From Maribacter sp. (GTDB lineage Bacteria > Bacteroidota > Bacteroidia > Flavobacteriales > Flavobacteriaceae), in the NCBI GenBank assembly GCA_024643345.1, contig JAHENB010000017.1, forward strand, positions 1-61,958: a DNA stretch of 61,958 nucleotides, written 5' to 3'. Positions 18,484 through 27,841 of this stretch are shown one piece after another. Positions within the stretch are counted from its first letter, which is position 1. Each line of letters starts with the position of its first letter. A program made the translations under genes and the position numbers. Below the pieces are notes generated by a model. It saw nothing but the letters and a program-made list of their open reading frames with translations, had not been told where the DNA came from and did no database searches.

Positions 18484-18889
18484 ATGTTTTCTTTAAAATA
18501 ATTACGAATAAAAGTACCAAAAAGGACCATTCAAAGGTTAAATGACCAGTACAAACAAACCGATATTTCAATTTTCAATTGAACTGTTCGGGCCGTCGTC
18601 CCAAGATCATTGGTGTTGTTGCATTTTAAGGACATTAAAAAGATGGAGGGGAGATCAAGGAGATTTTTCTACGATTCATCTACGCTGCATTATAAAAAAC
18701 CGGGTCTGCCAACTTAAATGCCAATATGATCCAAGACGACGGTTCGCTCGGTTTTATGGGTATGTTTCAACGCGGAAGTCAACAGATTTGAGGGGCGTAG
18801 TTTTTTTTCATGTTTATAAGTTTTGCGTATGTTTTATAAATATAGGGCAAAGAAGCTTTTTGGATTTTTTCATTTTACTATTTTTGCGG
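18484..18889. other. Divergent intergenic region between the SIMPL gene and guaA
   Basis: About 406 bases. An open frame runs through it in phase with guaA from 18542, but the translation has no similarity to known N-termini and homology begins only at 18890, so I treat it as non-coding. It contains the guaA promoter at its right end. No purine riboswitch or RNA gene was recognised. Confidence 0.5.
18857..18886 (+). promoter_or_regulatory. guaA promoter, nearly leaderless
   Basis: A TTTG-type -33 element (TTTTGG, about 18857-18862) and TATTTTTG at 18879-18886 are separated by about 17 bases, fitting the Bacteroidota sigma-A consensus. The last G of the -7 box is only three bases before the guaA ATG at 18890, so the transcript would begin at or inside the start codon unless another promoter lies further upstream. 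Confidence 0.5.
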
Positions 18890-20422
18890 ATGCTAAACAA
18901 CGTCCTTATTCTAGACTTTGGTTCCCAGTATACCCAGTTGATCGCAAGACGGGTGCGCGAACTGAACATTTTCTGCGAAATTAAACCCTATAATAAAATA
19001 CCGGAAGACCTCTCGAGCTATAAAGCCGTCATTCTCTCGGGATCTCCTTTTTCGGTGCGGGCCGATGCGGTATCCCATCCCGATCTTTCGGCAATACGGG
19101 GCCATAAACCTGTTTTGGGGGTCTGTTACGGGGCACAGTACCTTGCCCATTTTAACGGGGGCAATGTGGCTTCCTCGAATACCCGGGAATATGGCCGTGC
19201 AAAGCTTTCCTATATCAAAAAAGGGGAGCCCTTTTTCAGCGACATAAAGGAAGGCAGCCAAGTTTGGATGAGCCATGCCGATACGATAAACGAATTGCCG
19301 AAAAATAGCGTTCTATTAGCAAGCACCCATGATGTGAAATACGCCGCATATAAATTTGAAGGGGAAGATACCTATGGCATCCAATTTCATCCGGAGGTCT
19401 ACCATACTACCGATGGCAAACAGCTTTTGGAAAACTTTTTGGTCAACATTGCCGGGGTAGCCCAGACCTGGACCCCCGATGCCTTTGCTGACACCACCGT
19501 TGCCGAACTCAAGGAAAAAATAGGCAACGATAAGGTAATCCTCGGTCTTTCCGGAGGGGTCGACTCCACCGTTGCCGCCGTACTCTTGCACAAGGCCATC
19601 GGCAAACACCTCCATTGTATATTTGTGAACAATGGCCTATTGCGCAAAAACGAATTCCAGGAGGTGCTCGATCAATACGAACATATGGGACTCAATGTAA
19701 AGGGGGTCGACGCTTCGGCACGTTTTTTGGATGCTTTGGCTGACGTAAGCGATCCGGAAGAAAAACGCAAGATCATCGGGAGGGTGTTTATTGAGGTATT
19801 TGATGATGAGGCACACCGTGTGGAGGATGTAAAATGGTTGGCCCAGGGCACCATTTATCCAGATGTAATCGAATCGGTCTCGGCAACGGGCGGACCTTCG
19901 GCGACCATTAAAAGTCACCATAATGTAGGCGGATTGCCAGATTATATGAAATTAAAGGTGGTAGAGCCCTTGAAAATGTTGTTTAAAGATGAAGTGAGAA
20001 GGGTAGGGGCCAGCATGGGCATCAATGATGAGCGTTTGGGCAGGCATCCCTTTCCCGGACCTGGTTTGGCGATCAGGATCCTGGGTGACATCACACGTGA
20101 AAAGGTCGTCATTTTACAGGAGGTGGATGCGATTTTCATCAATGGATTGAGAGAATGGGGACTTTATGATAAGGTTTGGCAGGCCGGAGCCATACTTTTA
20201 CCCGTACATAGTGTAGGGGTAATGGGCGATGAACGCACTTATGAGAAATGTGTGGCCTTGCGGGCGGTGGAAAGTACCGATGGAATGACCGCCGACTGGG
20301 TGAATTTGCCTTATGCTTTTTTACAAAAAACATCGAACGATATTATCAATAAAGTTCCGGGCGTCAACAGGGTCGTTTATGACATAAGCTCAAAACCCCC
20401 GGCAACTATAGAATGGGAATAG
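18890..20422 (+). CDS. guaA: GMP synthase (glutamine-hydrolysing)
   Basis: Converts XMP to GMP with ATP and glutamine, the last step of guanine nucleotide synthesis. It has 510 residues. The class I amidotransferase domain shows Cys79 in GVCYGAQ and the His/Glu pair in [11 protein letters not shown]. The ATP pyrophosphatase domain has [12 protein letters not shown]. The C-terminal dimerisation domain contains [16 protein letters not shown] and ends KPPATIEWE, the normal terminus. The ATG at 18890 begins [20 protein letters not shown], the usual N-terminus. The gene immediately downstream (start 20425) is two bases away, suggesting an operon with the LysM, OsmC and DUF922 genes. Confidence 0.98.
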   Translation: MLNNVLILDFGSQYTQLIARRVRELNIFCEIKPYNKIPEDLSSYKAVILSGSPFSVRADAVSHPDLSAIRGHKPVLGVCYGAQYLAHFNGGNVASSNTREYGRAKLSYIKKGEPFFSDIKEGSQVWMSHADTINELPKNSVLLASTHDVKYAAYKFEGEDTYGIQFHPEVYHTTDGKQLLENFLVNIAGVAQTWTPDAFADTTVAELKEKIGNDKVILGLSGGVDSTVAAVLLHKAIGKHLHCIFVNNGLLRKNEFQEVLDQYEHMGLNVKGVDASARFLDALADVSDPEEKRKIIGRVFIEVFDDEAHRVEDVKWLAQGTIYPDVIESVSATGGPSATIKSHHNVGGLPDYMKLKVVEPLKMLFKDEVRRVGASMGINDERLGRHPFPGPGLAIRILGDITREKVVILQEVDAIFINGLREWGLYDKVWQAGAILLPVHSVGVMGDERTYEKCVALRAVESTDGMTADWVNLPYAFLQKTSNDIINKVPGVNRVVYDISSKPPATIEWE

Positions 20423-20424
20423 TT

Positions 20425-22590
20425 ATGAACGGAATATTGAAAAAATTTGTGGTGCTCTTTTTTTTGGCCATGATCAGTTGGAAGGGCACGGCACAAAAAT
20501 TCACCTCTCATGCCGTAAAGGCAGGTGAAACCCTTGAAAGTATTGCCAAACGATATAAAGTTACCCCCTACAGTATCCTAAGTTATAATAAAGAGATCAA
20601 GTCGGGGCAGACATTGACCCCCAATACCATTTTAGTGATTCCCGATGCCGGGGCTCAAGTGAGTCAAGTTCCTCCCGTCAGTATGAAGCCGGCGCCCAAA
20701 CCAATGGAGACAGAGGTGAACCAGGAAGAGCCTATCGGGTTTACTTCCCATAGGGTAAGAAGGAAGGAAACCCTTTACAATATTTCGCAGCGTTATATGA
20801 TCACCGAGGAGGATATTAAAAAGTACAATCGCGATTTGTATTCTGCCCAGTTGAAAAAAGGCACGGTCTTGCGCATCCCTAAGTATAAAAGAATCGACCC
20901 AAGGGATCTGCCCGAAAACAACCCGGATGATTATGAGATGTATACGGTAGCGCCCAAAGAAACCCGATGGAGCATTGCCAATAAGTACAGTATTACCATT
21001 GACAGTTTACTGGCCCTGAATCCGGAACTCTCAAAAACTTCAGACTATCTAAGGGAAGGCCAGGAATTGAAATTGCCAAAGATTGCAGGAAGTACCTTGG
21101 AAGGTCAGGAAACACAGTTGTTCCTCTCCTATACCGTGCCCCCAAAAATGAATTTTTACCAATTGGAAAAAAAGTTCGGTGTAAAAGGTGAGGAAATCGT
21201 TCGTTTGAATCCCGAAATATCGCAACGGGGCGGGCTTCAGGAAGGTATGGTATTGCGTATCCCCGAACACAAACACGATATTGGTGAAGTCAATACCGAT
21301 AACTATCTTTTTTATGTTGTGAAGCCCAAACAGACCGAATTCTCCCTCACCAGAAAATTCGCTCTCAGCTGGAAAGAACTTTTAGACCTGAACCCCGATT
21401 TGAAAATGGGACTAAAGGCGGGAATGGTATTAAAGTTGCCCAAAACACAAACGGGGAATTTCGAAGTGCGGAACGCGCTGGTTTTGGACAAGTTCGATCT
21501 GCTAGACAGTATCAATCGTGAAAACAAGCCTAAAATATTGGTTTTATTGCCCTTCAGACTCGATAAGTTGAATTTTGTAGATAGTGCTTCGATTGAGAGT
21601 ACCATCGACCAACGCAATGATATGAAGGCCAGTCTAGGTTTATACTCCGGTGCCCTTATTGCTTTGGATTCGGTTGCTGATCTGGGCATTTCGGTGGAGG
21701 TAAAGACCCTGGACAATCAATTGGACCTCACGCAGACAAAAGCACTTTTGGCTAAGGAGAACCTGGCCGAATACCAGGCCATTTTCGGACCTTTGGACAA
21801 TCCATCACTTAAAGAGGTCGCCAAAAGGGCTTCAAGTGCGCAGATACCCGTAATCGCACCTATTCCTGTGCAAAGCGATATCAGCTTGCCCAATGTGTTT
21901 TTTAGTTATACCTCCGACGAAGTCTTACGGCAGCGCATGATGGTTTATATGGATAGCCTGGTCACCGATCAAAACATCATAGTGATTGCCGATGGTAAGA
22001 ACGATAAGGTGAAACAAATGATCCTTGAACATTTTCCGATGGGCAAGTCGCTGAAATTGATCGAAGAAGAGAAAAATATAGGGTTAGACCTCGAAAAATT
22101 TACGGCACTGCTGTCTGCCGAAAAAGAAAATTGGGTGTTTTTGGAGACCGACAACTTTAAAGTCGTCTCTAGTGTCAGTTCCATATTGAATTCAGCGATC
22201 AATGAGGATCAAAAAGTAAGGCTGTTTACCACGAATAGAAACAAGGCTTTTGAAAATGACGTTATTTCGGTCTCCCATTTATCGAACCTCCATTTTACTT
22301 TTCCGTCGGTTCAGCGCGAAATCGGAAATAATATCTTTGCCAGGCGATACCAGAAGCGTTTCGGGAGTCAGCCCGACCGTTTTGCGGTTCGGGGTTTTGA
22401 CATTGTCTATGATTTGTTATTGAAACTGGCCTACAAAAACGATCTGTTTTTGATTTCGACAATGATCGGGGAAACTGAATACAATGGCAACAAGTTCAGT
22501 TATGAAAAAGATAGGGCATCAGGATTTTTCAACCAATCCTCGTTTATCATTACCTATGAAGACATGCAGATCAAAGAGATAAAAATATAA
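20425..22590 (+). CDS. LysM repeat / PBP1-like periplasmic protein
   Basis: Exported two-part protein of 721 residues. A signal peptide (LFFLAMISWKGTAQ) is followed by a series of LysM domains that bind peptidoglycan: clear ones begin at HAVKAGETLESIAKRYKVTP and HRVRRKETLYNISQRYMI, with weaker repeats at YTVAPKETRWSIANKYSI, YTVPPKMNFYQLEKKFGV and YVVKPKQTEFSLTRKF. The C-terminal half (about 360-720) is a type-1 periplasmic binding fold, starting KILVLLPFRLDKLNF. This combination is common in Flavobacteriia with unknown ligand; a cell-wall-tethered sensor or envelope maintenance factor is plausible. It follows guaA by two bases and is followed four bases later by an OsmC gene. Confidence 0.88.
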   Translation: MNGILKKFVVLFFLAMISWKGTAQKFTSHAVKAGETLESIAKRYKVTPYSILSYNKEIKSGQTLTPNTILVIPDAGAQVSQVPPVSMKPAPKPMETEVNQEEPIGFTSHRVRRKETLYNISQRYMITEEDIKKYNRDLYSAQLKKGTVLRIPKYKRIDPRDLPENNPDDYEMYTVAPKETRWSIANKYSITIDSLLALNPELSKTSDYLREGQELKLPKIAGSTLEGQETQLFLSYTVPPKMNFYQLEKKFGVKGEEIVRLNPEISQRGGLQEGMVLRIPEHKHDIGEVNTDNYLFYVVKPKQTEFSLTRKFALSWKELLDLNPDLKMGLKAGMVLKLPKTQTGNFEVRNALVLDKFDLLDSINRENKPKILVLLPFRLDKLNFVDSASIESTIDQRNDMKASLGLYSGALIALDSVADLGISVEVKTLDNQLDLTQTKALLAKENLAEYQAIFGPLDNPSLKEVAKRASSAQIPVIAPIPVQSDISLPNVFFSYTSDEVLRQRMMVYMDSLVTDQNIIVIADGKNDKVKQMILEHFPMGKSLKLIEEEKNIGLDLEKFTALLSAEKENWVFLETDNFKVVSSVSSILNSAINEDQKVRLFTTNRNKAFENDVISVSHLSNLHFTFPSVQREIGNNIFARRYQKRFGSQPDRFAVRGFDIVYDLLLKLAYKNDLFLISTMIGETEYNGNKFSYEKDRASGFFNQSSFIITYEDMQIKEIKI

Positions 22591-22594
22591 GAAA

Positions 22595-22999
22595 ATGACC
22601 TCAAAAGTAACTTATCTCGGTAATTTAAGGACCAACTCCGAACATCTCCGCTCGGGGGACAGCTTCATTACCGACGCCCCTATTGACAATAACGGACTGG
22701 GGGAGGCCTTTTCGCCTACAGATACAGTGGCCACGGGACTCGCGAGTTGTATGCTTACCACTATGGGGATTAAGGCACGAAGCCTTGAAACGGACCTTAC
22801 CAATGCGACCGCGGAAGTCACCAAACATATGGCGGCTGATCCCAGGCGTATCTCAAAAATCGAAGTTTCGATGAGGCTTCCTTCCGGTATTTCTGAGAAA
22901 AACCGTAAGATTTTGGAACATACCGCCAATACCTGCCCGGTAATCTATAGCATCCACCCTAACATCGAAAAAGAAATTTCTTTTCATTGGACGCTATAA
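22595..22999 (+). CDS. OsmC family protein
   Basis: Small cytosolic protein of 134 residues that, by family, reduces organic or lipid hydroperoxides through two cysteines. The first Cys is in GLASCMLTTMGIKA and the second in NTCPVIYSIHPN. The fold's central helix and strand pattern (SKIEVSMRLPSGISEKNRKI) is present. It lies four bases after the LysM/PBP1 gene; its stop codon overlaps the next gene by 13 bases. Presumably part of the guaA operon, with a thiol-peroxide role. Confidence 0.92.
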   Translation: MTSKVTYLGNLRTNSEHLRSGDSFITDAPIDNNGLGEAFSPTDTVATGLASCMLTTMGIKARSLETDLTNATAEVTKHMAADPRRISKIEVSMRLPSGISEKNRKILEHTANTCPVIYSIHPNIEKEISFHWTL

Positions 23000-23517
23000 A
23001 GCCGATAATAATTTTAGTTTACTTTTTATTTGCCTTGTTGGCGCCCTTGCAGGAACCCGACGGTATTCATTGGCGTGCAGATCAACGGCTAGCTTGGAAA
23101 GATTTTAAGGGCGATCCTACCAATACGAAGGCAGCGGCCGTTACTTCCAGCGGTATCAGTTATAGCTTTTCTTCCATGGTGAGAGGTGACGAGGTGAAAG
23201 TGGATTATGAAGTTGGCGCCTATTTTTATCCCGATAAATCTTGGTACCGTCCTCTGGTTTGTGATTCGGTGACTCTAGGTCATGAACAGCTACATTTCGA
23301 TATTTCGGAACTATATGGTCGTAAGATGAATAAACGGATGGGAGAGACCCAGTTCACCAAAAATGTAAAAGCGGAAATCAAAAAAATTTACAGTGAAATT
23401 ACCTCAGAGCTTAACGATTTTCAGAACCGCTATGATGACGAGACCGATTTTTCGCGGAATCGGGATCAACAGTTGCTTTGGAATCAAAAAATCGGAAAGG
23501 CACTCGGAACCGAATAA
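22987..23517 (+). CDS. DUF922 family putative zinc protease
   Basis: Exported protein of 176 residues. The hydrophobic N-terminus (IKPIIILVYFLFALLAPLQ) looks like a signal or anchor. The motif LGHEQLHFDISELYGRK contains an HExxH-like metal site (HEQLH) typical of the DUF922 family of predicted Zn peptidases. The first available start is TTG at 22987, overlapping the OsmC gene by 13 bases; no in-frame ATG occurs before residue 65, and the frame is closed 24 bases upstream, so TTG is strongly indicated. It ends six bases before the convergent bshC gene. Activity is not demonstrated for the family. Confidence 0.85.
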   Translation: MDAIKPIIILVYFLFALLAPLQEPDGIHWRADQRLAWKDFKGDPTNTKAAAVTSSGISYSFSSMVRGDEVKVDYEVGAYFYPDKSWYRPLVCDSVTLGHEQLHFDISELYGRKMNKRMGETQFTKNVKAEIKKIYSEITSELNDFQNRYDDETDFSRNRDQQLLWNQKIGKALGTE

Positions 23518-23523
23518 GGACCG

Positions 23524-25131
23524 TTAATATTCCAAGACCAAAAAATCGGTTTGCAAAGGGTTTAGGGCCTGCATTAACTTGGGAACCAAATCGGGTCCCA
23601 GTTCCAAAAAGAGTTCCGAAAAATTCTGGGTACGCTCCTGCAACGATTGGTTGGGGAAAAGTTGTTGCTGTAGTTCGGTGATTCGAACCACATGATCCTC
23701 CAATTTTCGTTTCTGTGCCTTCAAAAGCCTTTTTTCGAGTTTGTCCAACCCCTTTTTTTGTTTTACTTCCTGCGCTTTGACCGCACCAAGAAACGAAGGA
23801 TCGGTTTCCTTTGCGATTTCGTAGAGTTGTTCGAACTGCTCTTCCAAATATTTTTTCTGTGGTGTAAAATCGATATCGATATTCGAAATTTCCCTTATTT
23901 TTTTGTTGATAAGACGGTTTCTGTCCAAAAAAAGATCGGCGATGGAAAGCTGCATTTTCTCCAATTTTTCGAACTGTTTTGTCGATACCATCAGAGCCGA
24001 ATTGCGGAGCATCAAAATAGGGAAGGGCACCTTCATGGCTTCAAACATCGATTTGAGTTCTAGCCAATAAGCGATTTCACCGCCCCCACCGATATAACAG
24101 AGATTGGGTAAGATCACTTCCTGATAAAGCGGTCTGGCAATAACATTGGGGGAGAACCGCTCCGGATGTTGTTCGAGTTCGTTCAGTAAGGCTTCCCTGG
24201 CAAAGGAAATTTGGGTGTCGTTCACAAAAAATCGGCCATTTTTTTCAACAATTCGCTCTCTAAGGCCCTCTTTCAAATAAAAATAATTGATTTCCCTTGG
24301 GTTTACCTGTATGCCATAATTTTCGGAACACTGTTGCAACTGGGTCGCGGTCTCGGTTACTTTTTTATGGGAGAGTTGGTCAACGATATCCATTTTGGCA
24401 TAAGGAATCAGCAATCTTTTCAGCTCGGGTTCATCTCCATCAATGATGACAAGGCCATAATCGCCAAAAAGGGCGTTGGCCAAAAATCTTGTCGCTTCCG
24501 TTAAGGTAGCATGTTTCAAATAAGCCTCCTGAAAGAGGTTTTTCATTGCTTCAGCATGTTTGCCACTGCCCATTTCGTTGCAAAAGGCTTCGTAAACCTC
24601 CTGCAATCCGGTGGTAGGCAAACGGCCAACCGCACCTTTTGCGGTGATGTTCCATTGCAATTTTTTTCCTTTTACATTAAAATAGTTGATTTCATCGAAA
24701 TCATGGTCCTCGGTAGCCATCCAGTATACCGGTACAAAATTGTATTTGGGGTATTCTTTTTTAAGTGCCTGGGTAAGGTTAATGGTTGAGATGATCTTGT
24801 ATAGAAAGTACAAGGGCCCGGTGAATAGGTTGAGCTGGTGCCCCGTAACCACGGTAAAGGTTATCGGTTCTTTGAGCTGTTTGAGGTTATCGCCCGTTTT
24901 TTTGCTGATTGCAGCGCCCTTATATTGACTTTGAAGGGCATCGTAGAGTATCTCCCTATTTGAATTGGGGAAATGAACGGCCTTTTCTTCTATTTGACCC
25001 CTAAAGTCTTCCAAACTGAAAAACCGATTGAAATAAGGTTTCAAGCTTTCTTTTCCATCGATATAATCACAGATCAAATCGGAGAAATAACCTGTTTTTT
25101 TGAAGGGAATACACGCAACATCCATAGGCAT
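23524..25131 (-). CDS. bshC: Bacillithiol synthase BshC (cysteine-adding enzyme)
   Basis: Adds cysteine to glucosaminyl-malate in the last step of bacillithiol synthesis, the main low-molecular-weight thiol of many Firmicutes and Bacteroidota. It has 535 residues, the normal length. Conserved blocks are VTGHQLNLFTGPLYFLYKI, VYWMATEDHDFDEIN and LPNLCYIGGGGEIAYWLELK. A long C-terminal coiled-coil (about 420-510) is typical. A second in-frame ATG at 25125 is also possible. bshA and bshB are not in this window. Convergent with the DUF922 gene. Expected in the cytoplasm. Confidence 0.95.
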   Translation of the reverse strand: MPMDVACIPFKKTGYFSDLICDYIDGKESLKPYFNRFFSLEDFRGQIEEKAVHFPNSNREILYDALQSQYKGAAISKKTGDNLKQLKEPITFTVVTGHQLNLFTGPLYFLYKIISTINLTQALKKEYPKYNFVPVYWMATEDHDFDEINYFNVKGKKLQWNITAKGAVGRLPTTGLQEVYEAFCNEMGSGKHAEAMKNLFQEAYLKHATLTEATRFLANALFGDYGLVIIDGDEPELKRLLIPYAKMDIVDQLSHKKVTETATQLQQCSENYGIQVNPREINYFYLKEGLRERIVEKNGRFFVNDTQISFAREALLNELEQHPERFSPNVIARPLYQEVILPNLCYIGGGGEIAYWLELKSMFEAMKVPFPILMLRNSALMVSTKQFEKLEKMQLSIADLFLDRNRLINKKIREISNIDIDFTPQKKYLEEQFEQLYEIAKETDPSFLGAVKAQEVKQKKGLDKLEKRLLKAQKRKLEDHVVRITELQQQLFPNQSLQERTQNFSELFLELGPDLVPKLMQALNPLQTDFLVLEY

Positions 25132-25384
25132 GGTAAATATAAAACGCTTTAGTTATTTCAAGCCCTAAAATTAAGTTAATTACTTTAATCTACCTTTTTG
25201 GGATTGCAACGGGGTTTGGGTTTTTTTTATTGCAATTTCATTAGATTTGGCTAAGAAGGGAATACTGCATATGCCATCTTCCCATAAGGTATTTCTTTAG
25301 GGATGCCAATGTGAAATTATCATAATTATAATGAAGAGGTCCATTTTTTAGTGCGATTTCCAATGTTAACTTAATATTTTTCTA

Positions 25385-27838
25385 TTGAGATCATTATTAT
25401 GCTCGTTTTTTGTTCTGATTTCATTTTCATTGCTTGCACAAGAATTGAAATCGCCCTCAGAATTTTTGGGTTATCCCCTGGGGACCCAATTTACCCGTCA
25501 TCATGAAGTGGTCGATTATTTTCAATATGTGGCCAGTTCCGTGCCCGAACTTGTGCAGCTGCAAGAGTATGGCAAAACCAATGAACGCAGGCCCTTGATG
25601 CTTGCTTTTATCTCTTCAGCGGAAAATTTGGGCAAGCTTGAACAAATTCGGCAGGAACATCTTAAGAACACGAATGGGGAAGGGAATCCATCAAAGGCCA
25701 TCGTATGGTTGAGCTATAATGTACATGGCAATGAAAGCGTAAGCACCGAGGTCTCGATGCAGACCTTATTTGAGCTGTTGACAGTAAAAAAGGAATATTT
25801 GGAAGATACCGTTGTAATCATGGATCCTTGCATCAATCCCGATGGCCGGGAACGTTACGTCAATTGGTATAATTCGTATGGGAATGCCCCGAATAATGTA
25901 GACCCCAACAGCAAGGAACACCATGAGGGTTGGCTTAGTGGGCGATCTAACCATTATATGTTCGATCTGAACAGGGATTGGGCCTGGCTCACCCAGGTGG
26001 AGAGCCAACAAAGAATCAAGGAATACAACAAATGGTTGCCCCATGTGCATGTCGATTTTCATGAACAGAGCGTAGATCGCCCTTATTTCTTTGCCCCTGC
26101 GGCAGAACCGTTCCATGAGGTGATTACCGATTTTCAGCGCGAGTTTCAATTGACCATTGGAAAGAACCATGCCAAATATTTCGACGAAAAGGGCTGGTTC
26201 TATTTTACCAAAGAGGTTTTTGATATGCTTTATCCCAGCTATGGCGATACCTATCCCACTTACAACGGGGCTATAGGGATGACCTATGAGCAGGGAGGGG
26301 GCGGTGTTGCCGGGTTGGGGGTGATTACCTCGACAGGGGATACGCTCACCTTAAAGGATAGGATTGCACACCACCTGACCACAGGACTTTCTACGGTAGA
26401 GGTGGTTTCAAAAAATGTGGAAAAATTAAATCAGGAGTTCAAAAATTTCTATAAGAAAAAAGACTTCCGCTACAAGAGCTACGTGATGAACGGGAATCGC
26501 GATAAATTGCGGGCACTTACTTCTCTTTTAGATCGTCACCAAATCAAATATGGCAGTGCGATCGAGACTTCGGCGAAGGGGTTAGATTATAAAACGGGAA
26601 AAATCAGGACCATGCACATTTCAGAACAAAGCCTGGTCGTATCAACCGACCAGCCCAAAGGAACCTTAGCCACGGTCTTGTTCGAGCCCAATGCAAAATT
26701 GAGCGATTCGGTAACCTATGACATTACCGCTTGGTCTCTTCCGTTTGCATACGGACTCGATGCCTTGGCTACAACCAATCTACTGGGTATGGGCGAATGG
26801 CCCAATGAGAAGCCCGTGCAAATGGTACTCGATCATAGTGCCTATGCCTTCTTGAGCGGATGGACCAGCATGAACGACGCCCAATTCCTGGCAGCATTGA
26901 TGTTAGATGGTATCCGGGTGCGCCACACCCTGAAGCCGTTTATGATCGATGGCATGAAGCATGCCACGGGCAGTCTGATCATCACCAAAGCAGATAATAA
27001 GAACCACAAAGACTTTTTGGGGGCTTTGGCAAGAATTGCCAAGAATCATGATATCGTGTTGAGGCCTACAACCACGGGCTTCGTTGAGGGCGGGAAAGAT
27101 TTTGGGTCGAAATCAGTACAAATGATACCCGATATGAAGGTAGCCGTCTTGGCCGGGGAACCCACGTCAACCTTACAATTTGGCGAAATCTGGCACTTTT
27201 TTGAGCAGGAGCTGCATTATCCTATAAGCATTATCGATGGCGATTATTTTGATGGAGTTGATCTTGCCGAGTATGATGTATTGATATTGCCCAATGGCCG
27301 CAGGTATGACGGGTTTATGGATGGCGACAATTTGGCCTACCTTAAGGAATGGGTCGGCAATGGCGGTAAATTGGTTGCCATGGGGGGCGCTATTAAAGGC
27401 ATCACAGGTGAGGAGGGTTTCGGACTCAAGGTCCTGAAGGTGGATAAAGACAGCACGGAAAACTTCCAGTCTTATGAAGAGTCGGAAAGGGATCAAATCA
27501 AGCGATCCATCAGCGGAGCCATCTTCAAGACGAAAGTCGATTCTACCCATCCATTGGCCTTTGGCTACGGAGACACTTATTTCAGCCTAAAACTCGGGGC
27601 AGATGCCTATTCCTATTTGGAGGAGGGAACCGTGGTTTATTTGGAGGAAAACCATGCCCAACCGGTTGCGGGCTTCGCAGGTAGTGAGGCCATAAAGAAA
27701 ATCGGCAAGACCTTGGTTTTTGGGGTTGAAAACTATAAAGAGGGCACTGTTGTTTATATGGTTGACGATCCCCTGTTCAGGGGTTTTTGGGAAAACGGCA
27801 AACTCTTCTTTGCCAATGCACTGTTTCAAGTTGAATAA
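25385..27838 (+). CDS. M14 family zinc carboxypeptidase with C-terminal amidotransferase-like domain
   Basis: Secreted metallocarboxypeptidase of 817 residues. The signal peptide (LLCSFFVLISFSLLAQ) follows directly from a TTG start at 25385; the nearest upstream ATG in frame is closed by a stop within four codons, so TTG is the likely start. Zinc ligands are His114 and Glu117 in NVHGNES and His226 in VDFHEQS; the catalytic Glu is Glu302 in MTYEQGGG. Asn-Arg block FDLNRDWAW supports M14. The C-terminal part (about 580-680, MKVAVLAGEPTSTLQFGEIW onward with YDVLILPNG) resembles a class I glutamine amidotransferase/ThuA fold, as in related Bacteroidota peptidases. It stops three bases from the convergent DUF3667 gene. 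Confidence 0.9.
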   Translation: MRSLLCSFFVLISFSLLAQELKSPSEFLGYPLGTQFTRHHEVVDYFQYVASSVPELVQLQEYGKTNERRPLMLAFISSAENLGKLEQIRQEHLKNTNGEGNPSKAIVWLSYNVHGNESVSTEVSMQTLFELLTVKKEYLEDTVVIMDPCINPDGRERYVNWYNSYGNAPNNVDPNSKEHHEGWLSGRSNHYMFDLNRDWAWLTQVESQQRIKEYNKWLPHVHVDFHEQSVDRPYFFAPAAEPFHEVITDFQREFQLTIGKNHAKYFDEKGWFYFTKEVFDMLYPSYGDTYPTYNGAIGMTYEQGGGGVAGLGVITSTGDTLTLKDRIAHHLTTGLSTVEVVSKNVEKLNQEFKNFYKKKDFRYKSYVMNGNRDKLRALTSLLDRHQIKYGSAIETSAKGLDYKTGKIRTMHISEQSLVVSTDQPKGTLATVLFEPNAKLSDSVTYDITAWSLPFAYGLDALATTNLLGMGEWPNEKPVQMVLDHSAYAFLSGWTSMNDAQFLAALMLDGIRVRHTLKPFMIDGMKHATGSLIITKADNKNHKDFLGALARIAKNHDIVLRPTTTGFVEGGKDFGSKSVQMIPDMKVAVLAGEPTSTLQFGEIWHFFEQELHYPISIIDGDYFDGVDLAEYDVLILPNGRRYDGFMDGDNLAYLKEWVGNGGKLVAMGGAIKGITGEEGFGLKVLKVDKDSTENFQSYEESERDQIKRSISGAIFKTKVDSTHPLAFGYGDTYFSLKLGADAYSYLEEGTVVYLEENHAQPVAGFAGSEAIKKIGKTLVFGVENYKEGTVVYMVDDPLFRGFWENGKLFFANALFQVE

Positions 27839-27841
27839 GGG

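Noticed and set aside
18542-18889. In-frame upstream extension of guaA
   Set aside because: The extension has no similarity to GMP synthases, and a promoter sits immediately before the ATG at 18890 where homology begins.
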